The notes beneath the pieces are model-generated. The model had not been told where the DNA came from. It searched no databases and saw only the letters and a program-made list of their open reading frames with translations. 64,000 nt of DNA from Psychrobacter sp. 28M-43 (GTDB lineage Bacteria > Pseudomonadota > Gammaproteobacteria > Pseudomonadales > Moraxellaceae). Positions 29,230-43,591 of this stretch are shown here, in pieces (the first letter of the stretch is position 1; each line of letters begins with the position of its first letter). The stretch is taken from positions 682,001-746,000 of the forward strand of contig NZ_CP061739.1 in the NCBI RefSeq assembly GCF_014770435.1, read 5' to 3'. Position numbers and translations under genes: made by a program.

Positions 29230-30626
29230 ACGACTTCTCAGCAATGATTGCGGCAAATGCAGATTGGTTCTATCTAGTCGGCGCTATTCTCTTTGTTTTA
29301 ACCTTACGTGGTTTGTCTAGTCCAAAGACCGCGATTCGCGGTAACCGTTTTGGTATGGCAGCGATGGCGATTGCCGTTGTAACAACCTTCTTTTTAGCAG
29401 AAGGCCCTGTGCTTTGGTTGATTATCGGGGCGATGGTATTGGGTGCCCTCGTTGGTATGTGGAAAGCGAAAACAGTCGCAATGACCCAGATGCCAGAAAC
29501 GGTTGCTTTGATGCATTCATTCGTCGGTTTAGCAGCGGTTGCAATTGCACTTGCAACGGTATTACACACTGAACAGCAGCATGGTGCTGTTGCTCGTATC
29601 GAGCTATTTATCGGTTGCTTCATCGGTGCGATTACCTTTTCAGCCTCGGTCTTTGCCTTTGGTAAATTGGCAGCGAAAAGCTGGGCGAAAACATTGGTTG
29701 GCGGCTGGGTAAAACCGGTTCAAGCGCTACTATTCATTGCGATGATTGGGTTTGGTGGGGTGTATTTCGTCACTGATTCATTACCAGCATTTTATGCGAT
29801 GGCAGTGATTGCGGTTATCTTTGGTTGGATGTGGATTGCGCCAATTGGCGGCGGTGATATGCCAGTAGTTGTATCGCTATTGAACTCATTCTCAGGTTGG
29901 GCAGCAGCAGGTATTGGTTTTACGCTTGGCAACTCGATGCTGATTATCGCAGGTTCTCTAGTTGGTTCATCAGGTGCGATTTTGTCTTACATCATGTGTA
30001 AAGCCATGAACCGCTCACTACTTAATGTCTTGTTTGGTGGCATGGGTACGTCAGCTGTAGCAGCAGGCGGCGATGATGGAGCACCGAAGAACTACAAAGC
30101 GGGCTCAGCAGAGGATGCAGGATTTCTCATGTCTAATGCTAGTAGCGTGGTCATCGTGCCAGGTTACGGTATGGCACAAGGCCGTGCACAGAATGCGGTG
30201 AAAGAGCTATATGAACTATTAAAAGAAGAAGGTGTTAACGTTCGCTTTGCTATTCACCCGGTTGCGGGTCGTATGCCAGGCCATATGAACGTCCTATTGG
30301 CTGAAGCTGATGTCCCTTATGATGACATTTTAGAAATGGACGAGATTAACTCAGACTTTGCGAGTACAGATGTGGTCTTGGTTATCGGTGCAAACGACGT
30401 TGTGAATCCATCTGCGAAAGATGATCCTACTTCTCCAATCTTCGGTATGCCGATTCTAGAAGTCAGCAAAGCGCAGACGGTCATGGTCATCAAGCGTTCA
30501 ATGAGTACCGGTTATGCAGGTCTGGATAATAGCTTGTTCTACATGGATAAAACCATGATGATCTTTGGCGATGCTAAGAAAATGGTAGAAGAGATGGTAC
30601 GTACTATCAATGGCGGCGGTCATTAA
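29226..30626 (+). CDS. pntB: NAD(P) transhydrogenase beta subunit
   Basis: 466 residues. The N-terminal 270 form a polytopic membrane domain (about nine helices, including TVALMHSFVGLAAVAIALAT) that builds the proton channel with PntAB. The C-terminal domain III binds NADP(H); PGYGMAQGRAQNAV (near 309), FAIHPVAGRMPGHMNVLLAE and VVLVIGANDVVNPSAK are the dinucleotide-binding elements. Start overlaps the pntAB stop by four bases. A terminator follows at 30683-30704. Confidence 0.95.
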   Translation: MNDFSAMIAANADWFYLVGAILFVLTLRGLSSPKTAIRGNRFGMAAMAIAVVTTFFLAEGPVLWLIIGAMVLGALVGMWKAKTVAMTQMPETVALMHSFVGLAAVAIALATVLHTEQQHGAVARIELFIGCFIGAITFSASVFAFGKLAAKSWAKTLVGGWVKPVQALLFIAMIGFGGVYFVTDSLPAFYAMAVIAVIFGWMWIAPIGGGDMPVVVSLLNSFSGWAAAGIGFTLGNSMLIIAGSLVGSSGAILSYIMCKAMNRSLLNVLFGGMGTSAVAAGGDDGAPKNYKAGSAEDAGFLMSNASSVVIVPGYGMAQGRAQNAVKELYELLKEEGVNVRFAIHPVAGRMPGHMNVLLAEADVPYDDILEMDEINSDFASTDVVLVIGANDVVNPSAKDDPTSPIFGMPILEVSKAQTVMVIKRSMSTGYAGLDNSLFYMDKTMMIFGDAKKMVEEMVRTINGGGH

Positions 30627-30682
30627 TCTCTAAGCTATGTTTTTAACCATTATTATTTGCAGATAATTTTTTAGATAAAGAA

Positions 30683-30704
30683 AGTCACTGAGGTGGCTTT
30701 TTTT
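30683..30704 (+). terminator. Rho-independent terminator after pntB
   Basis: Short stem AGTCAC/GTGGCT with one wobble pair and seven Ts. Confidence 0.7.
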
Positions 30705-30905
30705 GCGTTAAAGTGGGCGACATTTATGAGCCGACTATAGACTGAGATTATTTCCAATTACGGTCAGTTTTTAATGATAACAATATTAACTGTGCTTTAT
30801 ATACTCACTATACGATTTGCGCTTGATTAATCTTTTAGCCCATGTGAACTGCTTCAACGATAGACAATCACCAATTATAAATACGATGAAATAAGAGAAA
30901 GATTT

Positions 30906-31442
30906 ATGAACATGTTACTGCGTTTTTTTATTATGATTAGCTTACTGAAGCAACAGCTCAAGCATCAATCGACGAGCGAAACTATCAGTCTAGAGACATT
31001 GACTGCACCGACCGTCCGCCATTATCGAATTTTGCCACATGATATGGGGTTTCGCGATCACTTACCCAATTATCGTTATTTATCATTTATTGAGCTCAAC
31101 GTCACACGCTGGGTAAAGGCGTGCTGTCACGAAAAAGGCATTAAGTCACTGAATTGGGTGATTGCCATGCAAGAGATGATTTATCTTAAGCAAATTAAAT
31201 TTTTGGATAAAATGACGCTTAGCAGTGTAGTCGCAGGATGGGATCATAAATATGTGTATTTTGAGCATCGTTTTTTTGTCAAAAACCAGCTGATGGGCGT
31301 TGGTATGACCAAGTTTGTTTTTACAGATAGTAAAGGTATGCGCACACCAGAAGTATTAGATATGATGGGCGAGCAATTAACAGACACCATTAACACATGG
31401 AATGAGCATCAAGTCGCGGTAAAATCGACTAAGTCAGCCTAA
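30906..31442 (+). CDS. Thioesterase (hotdog-fold, 4HBT-like) family protein
   Basis: A 178-residue protein. A short hydrophobic N-terminus is followed by a hotdog-like region: MGFRDHLPNYRYLSFIELNVTR corresponds to the conserved segment around the first helix of 4HBT/THEM6-like thioesterases, and YLKQIKFLDKMTLSSVV and KYVYFEHRFF to the central sheet. The usual catalytic Asp of 4-hydroxybenzoyl-CoA thioesterases is not obvious at its expected place, so activity is uncertain. GAGAAAG precedes the start. It stands alone, with 279 bases upstream and 176 downstream. Confidence 0.75.
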   Translation: MNMLLRFFIMISLLKQQLKHQSTSETISLETLTAPTVRHYRILPHDMGFRDHLPNYRYLSFIELNVTRWVKACCHEKGIKSLNWVIAMQEMIYLKQIKFLDKMTLSSVVAGWDHKYVYFEHRFFVKNQLMGVGMTKFVFTDSKGMRTPEVLDMMGEQLTDTINTWNEHQVAVKSTKSA

Positions 31443-31618
31443 GCTACATCGCAAAACAGGATTGGAACCCAGTATTGGAAAACAACATCATAAAATAACT
31501 TGGCTATAATCATTTGCTGAATTTTGGTAGGATAGAGCCCATCAAGTCGTCAGTATTAGGACGATGGCATCGTTTTTAAAATGATGATTCTCAAAACGAC
31601 TAAAAATAAGGTACCGTT

Positions 31619-31828
31619 ATGACACCACAAAAATTAAAATGGACAGACAGCTTAGATATCGCGATTGAGCTTTATGAAAAATTCCCAGAAACAGATCCAC
31701 AGTATATTCGCTTTACTGATTTGCATCGCTGGGTAACTGAGCTTGAAGGCTTTGATGATGATCCACAAAAATCAAATGAAGGCATCTTAGAAGCCATTCA
31801 AATGAACTGGATTGATGAAGCAGATTAA
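31619..31828 (+). CDS. iscX: Fe-S cluster assembly protein IscX
   Basis: A 69-residue acidic protein matching IscX (YfhJ) along its whole length: [19 protein letters not shown], then [15 protein letters not shown] and the C-terminal [14 protein letters not shown]. IscX binds IscS and iron and modulates Fe-S assembly. It normally ends the isc operon, but here no isc gene is adjacent, so it has been separated from its cluster. It may be cotranscribed with the GyrI-like gene 65 bases downstream. Confidence 0.93.
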   Translation: MTPQKLKWTDSLDIAIELYEKFPETDPQYIRFTDLHRWVTELEGFDDDPQKSNEGILEAIQMNWIDEAD

Positions 31829-31893
31829 TCGATTCGATCTGCCAGCATTGCCATAAATAGAAAACTAAATAAACAGATAAAAAAGGCCGCATC

Positions 31894-32397
31894 ATGACCT
31901 CACAAATTAAAGAGCTACCAGAAGCGATAGCTTGTCGCGGTATCAGCGTTCGTACCACTAACAACGCTGAGATAAGCCATGACACTGCCAAACTTGGTAG
32001 ATTATGGCAGAAATTTTATCAAAATCACGCGGGTGAACTTCCTGAAGGTGAAGACATTTATGGTGTCTATCACAACTACGAAAGCGATGATCTGGCAGGG
32101 GCGTTTGACGTTGTGGCCAGTTGGAAAGTAGCCAGCGAGCAAGATGCACAATCAGAAAGCGACAGTGTGGCCAATGCTAGTAATGTAGTGACGGTTGATA
32201 TTCCTGCAGGAAAGTACCTGGTATTTTCTGAAGAAGGTTATATGCCTAACACTGTGATGAATGCATGGGAAAGTGCTTGGGAGTATTTCAATGCGCCCGA
32301 TTGCGAGCATACCCGAACGTTTAATGTAGACTTTGAGCATTATATCGGTGGTAACTTAGAATACGGTCAAGTTGATGTCTATATTGGTATTGAATAA
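31894..32397 (+). CDS. GyrI-like / effector-binding domain protein
   Basis: A 167-residue stand-alone protein of the GyrI-like (AraC effector-binding, SOUL-like) fold. It shows IACRGISVRTTN at the start, the YGVYHNYESD motif around residue 48, IPAGKYLVFSEEG near 106, and the C-terminal EYGQVDVYIGIE. Relatives bind small ligands or inhibit gyrase; the role here is not determinable. No DNA-binding domain is attached. It ends at a terminator shared with dapE. Confidence 0.82.
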   Translation: MTSQIKELPEAIACRGISVRTTNNAEISHDTAKLGRLWQKFYQNHAGELPEGEDIYGVYHNYESDDLAGAFDVVASWKVASEQDAQSESDSVANASNVVTVDIPAGKYLVFSEEGYMPNTVMNAWESAWEYFNAPDCEHTRTFNVDFEHYIGGNLEYGQVDVYIGIE

Positions 32398-32462
32398 AGC
32401 TATTAATTGACTTAAGTAACTTAAGCTGATCAAGCCATTTTTGATAAAATAATGACAAAAAA

Positions 32463-32493
32463 AGCGCTAACCTAAATCAGGTAGCGCTTTTTT
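32463..32493. terminator. Bidirectional terminator between the GyrI-like gene and dapE
   Basis: The stem AGCGCTA-ACCT/AGGT-AGCGCT has an A tract on the left and Ts on the right, between convergent genes. Confidence 0.85.
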
Positions 32494-32539
32494 CTTTGAG
32501 CGGATGTCATCAATTAGACAGTCGCAATTAATACTACAT

Positions 32540-33805
<1,266 letters not shown>

Positions 33806-33819
33806 TTAGAGGATAAATG

Positions 33820-34575
33820 CTAAACGGCTACTTCGACAAAGGGTACAAGACCGTCACGGCGCATCCAAGTAGCGATAGAGTAGCGTTGGCGATGCGCAGT
33901 TTGTACTTGATGACGTAAATCACTATCAAAAATAATCAGTCTATTGGCAACGGGCATCACTTCATGATGCGTGCCATGCTTATCAACGACTTCTAGCGCA
34001 CCGCCGTCGGTTGCTTCCCAATTATCATTGAGATAAAACACTGCCGAGATAACACGTTCATCACGTCCAGCAGGGTTGTCACTGTGCCACTGATAGCCAA
34101 AACCAGTCGGATAGCACGCATAATGCGCTTCACTATGGCGAATACCAGCGAATAAACTACGATTAAATAGCGAGGCCAAAGCATTGATGCTTTGTAGATA
34201 GTAATAGCCTGCAAAAAAGTCTTCAGTAATCCAGCGTATTCTATCGCCGCGAATATCACTGATGCGAACACCCGCGGTCAGCTCTGCATCACGATAGTCA
34301 ATAAAACCGCTTTCTGCTTGTAGTGCTAATAAGGCAGTACTATTGAATACATCATCAATAATGAGCCAGCCATCAGTGACAAAGGTATCGAGCTGGTTAT
34401 CCGTCAGCTTATCTTCCCAGTCCACCGCAAAGTCAGACATCTGCAATACGTGCTGAGTAGGAATTTCTTGGCTATCATTATGAGTATCTGGCAGCAGTAA
34501 TGGTGGATTATCCTGACCTATCGGATGATCAACGACCAACGCTGTCTTGTTAAGGTTGCTAATAATCTGCGTCAT
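33820..34575 (-). CDS. 2-oxoglutarate/Fe(II)-dependent oxygenase (prolyl-4-hydroxylase-like)
   Basis: A 251-residue protein. The C-terminal half shows the double-stranded beta-helix iron site: His and Asp in YQWHSDNPAGRD (near residue 161), the distal His in DLRHQVQTAHRQRYSI, and the following Arg expected to bind 2-oxoglutarate. AVFYLNDNWEATDGGAL between them is typical of the P4Hc family. The hydroxylated substrate is unknown; bacterial relatives modify proteins or small molecules. It is divergent from rlmJ and upstream of dapE. Confidence 0.88.
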   Translation of the reverse strand: MTQIISNLNKTALVVDHPIGQDNPPLLLPDTHNDSQEIPTQHVLQMSDFAVDWEDKLTDNQLDTFVTDGWLIIDDVFNSTALLALQAESGFIDYRDAELTAGVRISDIRGDRIRWITEDFFAGYYYLQSINALASLFNRSLFAGIRHSEAHYACYPTGFGYQWHSDNPAGRDERVISAVFYLNDNWEATDGGALEVVDKHGTHHEVMPVANRLIIFDSDLRHQVQTAHRQRYSIATWMRRDGLVPFVEVAV

Positions 34576-34716
34576 TTCATCTCATTATTATCAATCAGCT
34601 GTCAATATACCGTCATTCAATACGTTTTTATTGAAAGCACTTACTAAAACCACATTATCTTTTACTCTGCCTATGCTACCATAGATGCAATTTTTCTTAT
34701 TTAAACTTTTGAGATT

Positions 34717-35604
34717 ATGAACTATAAACACGCCTACCACGCTGGTAACTTTGCTGATGTGGTTAAACACATTTTATTGGTACAACTGCTTAATCAACTG
34801 GGGCAGAAAAACAAACCTTTTTATGTGCTTGACGCTTATGGCGGTCGTGGACTGTATTCACTAAGCAGTGAAGAAGCGCGCAAAACAGGTGAAGCCAAAG
34901 GCGGTATTCAAGCTTTTCTAAAAGCAGATACCGAAAAAGCCCCAGCTGCTGTCAAAGATTATATGGAAGGCATTAAGCAGGCCAAATTCACTTACGACAA
35001 TAAAGTCTACCCTGGTTCGCCATGGTGGGTAGCCCATCACGTCGAAAAAACCGCAGCTAAAAAGCCTGATGCTGGCGTGCGTGCTGAGGCTTTTGAAGCC
35101 AAAGCGACTGAATACGATGCGTTGAACTATCAGCTACATAAGTTGCCAATTGGTATTCAGCATCGTGATGCTTTTGAAGGTATCACTGCTGTTATTCCGC
35201 CAAAAGAAAAGCGCGGTTTGATTTTCCTTGATCCTCCTTATGAGCAAGAGCACAAAGATTTTACGCGCCTGATCGATTTATTAGTCGCGGCTTATAACAA
35301 ATGGCCACAGGGTACTTATGCGCTTTGGTTCCCAATCAAAAATATCGAAGCCGTAGAGCTCTTCTATAAAAAGCTCAAACGTACTGAAATGAGACGTCAG
35401 CTGGTTTGTGAGCTAAACATTTATCCTAATGATGTTGCAGTTGGTCTGAACGGTACAGGTCTATTGGTTATCAATCCGCCATGGCAGTTTGATAACCATG
35501 CACGTGAGATACTACGTTTCCTACAGCCAGTACTAAAAGTAGAAGACGCGCCAAACTTGACGCCTGATAGTGCGACCAATGTGCGCTGGCTCGTCGGCGA
35601 ATAG
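34717..35604 (+). CDS. rlmJ: 23S rRNA (adenine(2030)-N6)-methyltransferase RlmJ
   Basis: A 295-residue SAM-dependent enzyme that methylates A2030 of 23S rRNA. The start MNYKHAYHAGNFADVVKHI is the family hallmark. The SAM-binding stretch YVLDAYGGRGLYSL and the N6-methylation motif IFLDPPYEQ (near residue 170) are intact, and length is near the E. coli enzyme (280). It is probably cotranscribed with pssA, whose start is 26 bases beyond the stop. Confidence 0.94.
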   Translation: MNYKHAYHAGNFADVVKHILLVQLLNQLGQKNKPFYVLDAYGGRGLYSLSSEEARKTGEAKGGIQAFLKADTEKAPAAVKDYMEGIKQAKFTYDNKVYPGSPWWVAHHVEKTAAKKPDAGVRAEAFEAKATEYDALNYQLHKLPIGIQHRDAFEGITAVIPPKEKRGLIFLDPPYEQEHKDFTRLIDLLVAAYNKWPQGTYALWFPIKNIEAVELFYKKLKRTEMRRQLVCELNIYPNDVAVGLNGTGLLVINPPWQFDNHAREILRFLQPVLKVEDAPNLTPDSATNVRWLVGE

Positions 35605-35630
35605 CAATAACGGCCAATAAGGATATTAAG

Positions 35631-36545
35631 ATGACGATTCAGCCACCTATCGGCCAACCGAATAGTGCACCTTTGAACAATTCATCGCTAAACGACGGCT
35701 CGCTGCAAGATAATGCAGCGACACAGCCACCGTTTATCGATGAGCACGAGTTTAATATCCGCCTAGCGGATAACGATAGCTATGATGGTTTGACATTTGA
35801 GGTGATTGAAGCTGAAGTAGCCGAAGGTAAGCGAGTGGTTAGTCGCGGTGTCTATTTGGCGCCCAATCTGATCACTACCTTATCGCTACTGTCAGGCTTT
35901 TACTCGATTTTAGCGAGTACCCAAGGCGAGTTCTATAAGGCAGCTTTGGCTATCTTTTTATCCGCTATTCTTGATGGCGCAGATGGACGTGTCGCACGTA
36001 TGCTCAATGCGCAAAGTCCATTTGGTGAGCAATATGACTCTTTAGCAGATATGCTAGCGTTTGGCGTTGCCCCTGCTATTCTGATTTATAGCTTTGCTTT
36101 AGAGCCTTTAGGTCGTATCGGCATTGGCTGTGCGTTTGTCTTTACTGCTTGTGCTGCTTTTCGCCTTGCACGCTTTAATGTTCAGGTCGGTATTGTTGAT
36201 AAAAAATACTTTGTTGGTTTAGCCAGTCCGCTTGCTGCCATATTGGTGACATCTGCCGTGATGGTTGCAGTCGATCATAACGAGTGGATTGGTCAATACG
36301 ATACAGCTGTCATGCTATTGTTTGCAGCTTGGGTAGTGACCTGTGGTCTACTGATGGTCAGCAATGTCAAATACTATAGCTTTAAAGAATTTGACAAAAA
36401 GAAAGTACCTTTTGTAGTGCTTATCATTGGAGTACTAGTCATGAGCATTGTGCTCTATGATATTCCTGTTGGTATCTTAGCTATCGGTATTATTTATGCA
36501 CTATCAGGTATCGTGACTACGATTAAAACGAAAGTGAAAAGCTAG
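35631..36545 (+). CDS. pssA: CDP-diacylglycerol-serine O-phosphatidyltransferase
   Basis: A 304-residue integral membrane enzyme that makes phosphatidylserine, precursor of phosphatidylethanolamine. The CDP-alcohol phosphotransferase motif DGADGRVAR, then G(x3)D(x3)D in FGEQYDSLADML, is complete (about residues 108-133). Multiple hydrophobic helices follow. A polar, probably disordered N-terminus of about 60 residues precedes the first helix. It belongs to the Bacillus-type membrane-bound family, not the E. coli PLD-like PssA. TAAGGATATTAAG precedes the start. A strong terminator follows. Confidence 0.92.
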   Translation: MTIQPPIGQPNSAPLNNSSLNDGSLQDNAATQPPFIDEHEFNIRLADNDSYDGLTFEVIEAEVAEGKRVVSRGVYLAPNLITTLSLLSGFYSILASTQGEFYKAALAIFLSAILDGADGRVARMLNAQSPFGEQYDSLADMLAFGVAPAILIYSFALEPLGRIGIGCAFVFTACAAFRLARFNVQVGIVDKKYFVGLASPLAAILVTSAVMVAVDHNEWIGQYDTAVMLLFAAWVVTCGLLMVSNVKYYSFKEFDKKKVPFVVLIIGVLVMSIVLYDIPVGILAIGIIYALSGIVTTIKTKVKS

Positions 36546-36567
36546 ACACTGTATTCAGGTTCTACAT

Positions 36568-36602
36568 AAAGGAACTTACCGTCAGGTAAGTTCCTTTTTT
36601 TT
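36568..36602 (+). terminator. Rho-independent terminator after pssA
   Basis: The perfect 10-bp stem GGAACTTACC/GGTAAGTTCC has a GTCA loop and eight Ts. Confidence 0.92.
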
Positions 36603-36860
36603 GTATGCTCTATATATTTCTAGAGTACGTCAGCCACTGTAAACAAGATCAATCTACAAATATAAAAAACAGTATTTAAAGTTTGATAGCGATAACAATA
36701 GGTTAGGTAAATAGAGTATCGCTGATAGAAAATAACTGAGATTATTTATAGAGTTTCCTTGTTTTCCATTTAAAATTCCGTATAATGCCACCCAGTCGAA
36801 AGGGAAGTGGGATACTGATTTGAACGATATAAATTGTTTGAATTAAATAGAAAATACTTC

Positions 36861-36888
36861 TTGACTAAATAAATATAGCGTCTATAAT
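36861..36888 (+). promoter_or_regulatory. rRNA promoter P1
   Basis: TTGACT (36861-36866) and a perfect TATAAT (36883-36888) with a 16-bp spacer, the usual rRNA P1 spacing. A GC-poor tract lies upstream. Confidence 0.8.
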
Positions 36889-36980
36889 ACGCACCTCATC
36901 AAGACGAGCTGGAAGTAGCTAGTGTGTAGATTACACATTAATAACCCAGTTAACTTGTTGAAACAAATTAAAAAAAGAAG

Positions 36981-37008
36981 TTGACAGACTATTAAAACAT
37001 GATATGAT
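36981..37008 (+). promoter_or_regulatory. rRNA promoter P2
   Basis: A perfect TTGACA (36981-36986) and TATGAT (37003-37008) with a 16-bp spacer, 120 bases downstream of P1. Confidence 0.78.
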
Positions 37009-37099
37009 GGTCAGCTCGCTAAATAGGATAAGCCACATTGGCTGACTTGTTTAGTTTGAAATACTAGCACTGGACGACAGTGTCAGACATTATTTAAAA

Positions 37100-37146
37100 G
37101 CATAACTAAAGAACAACTTGTGTGGATTTTTGCTGATTCAGAATGC
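37100..37146 (+). other. 16S processing stem, 5' strand
   Basis: Complementary to 38866-38912 over about 47 nt with a few mismatches, including the exact block ACTAAAGAACAACTTG. It would form the RNase III-cleaved stalk that closes pre-16S RNA. Confidence 0.8.
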
Positions 37147-37321
37147 TAAAAAATAAAGTTGACTATCTTTTCTTTTCGGGAAGATTATTAACTATAAAAA
37201 TTATCATTTAAGACAGCAGAAAAACTCAAAGTTAATTCATTACGAACATAATTTTTAGCGATTTTGCCAGATTAAATGAGCCAAGTTTAGAAGCTTCTTT
37301 AAAGAGCTTCATAGCAAGATT

Positions 37322-38860
<1,539 letters not shown>

Positions 38861-38865
38861 TAGAC

Positions 38866-38912
38866 GCATTCGGTCAGCAAGAATTCACAACAAGTTGTTC
38901 TTTAGTTTAAGC
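38866..38912 (+). other. 16S processing stem, 3' strand
   Basis: Pairs with 37100-37146; see that entry. It lies between the 16S 3' end and tRNA-Ile. Confidence 0.8.
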
Positions 38913-38935
38913 TTACGTTTTTAACAAACGTATTA

Positions 38936-39012
38936 GGGTCTGTAGCTCAGCTGGTTAGAGCACCGTGTTGATAACGCGGGGGTCGGTGGTTCAAGTCCAC
39001 CTAGACCCACCA
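38936..39012 (+). tRNA. tRNA-Ile (GAT)
   Basis: 77 nt including encoded CCA. Anticodon loop TTGATAA gives anticodon GAT; the D-arm GCTCAGCTGGTTAGAGC and T-arm GGTTCAAGTCC are standard. It lies in the usual 16S-23S spacer position. Confidence 0.97.
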
Positions 39013-39021
39013 TTTTACAAT

Positions 39022-39097
39022 GGGGCCATAGCTCAGTTGGTAGAGCGCCTGCCTTGCACGCAGGAGGTCAACGGTTCGACTCCGTTTGGCTCCACCA
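39022..39097 (+). tRNA. tRNA-Ala (TGC)
   Basis: 76 nt including encoded CCA. Anticodon loop CTTGCAC gives TGC. It lies nine bases after tRNA-Ile in the rRNA spacer. Confidence 0.97.
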
Positions 39098-39444
39098 CTA
39101 CTAAGACGGTTAAGTAAGCTTTAGATGCCAATAAATAAATAGGTATTAAATAGAAATAAGTGATTGTTAATGATTACTTCTTTCTGTTTTATACAGAATC
39201 TGTGACTCGACGAGAGCATAGAGACTATTTAAAAACATAGATATGAGTCTGGGTTAAGAAGAGCGTGTTCACGCGCACTTCTTAACCTTAATAACTCACC
39301 TCTTAACGACATCAGTTGTTATCCCAGGGGTGAGTTATTAAAAAAAGTAAAGAGAACTGAATCAAGCGTATAAACATAGGTGATATCGTTATCATAATTA
39401 GATTGTATGACACTTAGAAGTCGAAAGACTACTTGGGGTTGTAT
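39098..39444 (+). other. tRNA-Ala to 23S spacer with two hairpins and the 23S processing stem
   Basis: Contains a perfect stem GGTTAAGAAG/CTTCTTAACC (39252-39287) and, directly after it, a 12-bp stem TAATAACTCACC/GGTGAGTTATTA (39289-39340). From about 39355 (AACTGAATCAA, AGGTGATATC) the sequence is complementary to 42380-42406, and next to 23S to the bases just after it, forming the pre-23S stalk. Confidence 0.75.
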
Positions 39445-42297
<2,853 letters not shown>

Positions 42298-42482
42298 TAC
42301 AACACCCAAGTGGTTTGTATACAAGTCTAATTAATCTATCTTGTATAGCTCAGGCTATAGAATAAAGAAAGAATATTTCGATATCACCTTTAACCTTGAT
42401 TCAGTTAGGTTACAAGTTGATCGACAACAAGCTCAAACTTGATGTCAATAAAAACAATAACAGACTCATATCTAACCCCCTT

Positions 42483-42597
42483 TGCTGACGACAATAGCGC
42501 GATGGCCCCACCTGATCCCTTCCCGAACTCAGAAGTGAAACATCGTAGCGCCAATGGTAGTGTGGTTCGCCCATGTGAGAGTAGGTCATCGTCAGCT
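42483..42597 (+). rRNA. rrf: 5S ribosomal RNA
   Basis: About 115 nt. Terminal helix TGCTGACGA/TCGTCAGC; the conserved core CCGAACTCAGAAGTGAAAC and GGTAGTGTGG are present. Its last eight bases and following spacer are repeated at 42823-42843. Confidence 0.95.
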
Positions 42598-42609
42598 CTC
42601 TATTCTGAA

Positions 42610-42644
42610 TATCCCCCGACTAGTTACCTAGCCGGGGGATTTTC
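42610..42644 (+). terminator. rRNA operon terminator 1
   Basis: Strong stem ATCCCCCG-CTAG/CTAG-CGGGGGAT followed by TTTTC. Confidence 0.9.
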
Positions 42645-42699
42645 TTTGCGTCTATATTTTATTCCCGGTTACCTAAGCAGAAAATCCTATTTAAAGGTG

Positions 42700-42844
42700 A
42701 GCAAGGAATAACGACTGTCTCCCAGACAGTCGTCAGCAGCGCAAGATGAAAGGCTATGCCTGTAGATAGCTCTTGCGCTGCCTAGCAAAGCAATGTTTTG
42801 CTTTAACGGCGCTCTTCTCGTTCGTCAGCTCTCTATTCTAAATA
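42700..42844 (+). other. Structured segment between two rRNA terminators
   Basis: Three hairpins follow in a row: CGACTGTCT/AGACAGTCG (about 42713-42733), AGCGCAAGA/TCTTGCGCT (about 42738-42780) and AAAGCA/TGCTTT (about 42787-42803). The segment ends with a 21-base near-copy (42823-42843) of the 5S 3' end plus spacer at 42590-42610. It could be a relic of a second operon end or a small RNA. Confidence 0.5.
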
Positions 42845-42876
42845 AAGCCCTCTTCGCTAACGCGAAGAGGGCTTTT
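42845..42876 (+). terminator. rRNA-region terminator 2
   Basis: The 11-bp stem AAGCCCTCTTCGC/GCGAAGAGGGCTT has a TAAC loop and is followed by TTTTC. Confidence 0.9.
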
Positions 42877-43591
42877 CTTTATCTAACATTAAAAATTATT
42901 TTGCCAATACTATAACGTATATGCGAACCTTACTACTGACAGAATCACAGATGCTTTCATTGCGTATGTACTATTTTAAAGCGAAACCCGTGCCCTAAGA
43001 CAAAAGAAATATCTATCATCAGGCAAGACTATGCTATTCAATCTAACCAAATGTATTAGATTTATACCTAGCCAGTAGAGTTTATAAGCGATAAACGACG
43101 CCAAAATATCCGCTTCTACCCTTTTAGTATGATAAAGGAGAGAGCCGTGAGGTATTAGCATTGATATTGGGATAAGTACCCTTTACTGCGAGTGATGCGG
43201 TATCTTAATTATTGAGCGGAGTGATGTTTTTATCTTAAGCAGGGTTCTGTTGATAGAGGTGGAGACTTTATATCTAGCATATGAATTTGATTAGTTATCT
43301 GTTCATAATACCTTGATTGATTGGCTTTATAAAAATCTTTATATTGAATAGAGGTCTATACCAAGGATGAATCTTGTAGTTTACTTAATCGTATACTATC
43401 TAACGAGCGTAAGCCGGTCGAAGGCTTAATTATTTTCTAACGAATCTATAATGGAAGAGCTATAGTGATAGTAAATCTATAGGCCATAGTAGTTTCTAAA
43501 ATGAGCGTAAACCCATTCTAGAAACTACTTACTTACTGACTGCTAACTATTAACTGTCTGTTGTATTACTTAAAATTTATCTTGGAGTTCT
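42877..43591. other. 715-bp AT-rich region without recognisable genes
   Basis: No supported coding sequence; frames here are short and without ribosome binding sites. The only clear structure is the inverted repeat at 43488-43529 and a small AAGCC/GGCTT hairpin near 43410. Confidence 0.5.
43488..43529. repeat. Long hairpin downstream of the NUP gene
   Basis: AGTAGTTTCTA (43488-43498) and TAGAAACTACT (43519-43529) are perfect inverted repeats, extended by AATG/CATT. No T tract is present on either strand. It lies 63 bases beyond the stop of the minus-strand gene. Confidence 0.7.

Larger units (their letters stand above)
36603..37321 (+). other. rRNA operon leader region
   Basis: About 720 bp upstream of 16S with no protein gene. 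It holds two tandem promoters (36861-36888 and 36981-37008), AT-rich sequence upstream of the first that may serve as an UP element, and the 5' strand of the 16S processing stem (37100-37146). Confidence 0.7.

Noticed and set aside
37159..37190. Third rRNA promoter (TTGACT near 37159).
   Set aside because: The matching -10 region is poor and the position is inside the processing leader.
42439..42711. Open frame spanning 5S rRNA and its terminator.
   Set aside because: It overlaps an intact 5S gene and terminator, so it is not a protein gene.
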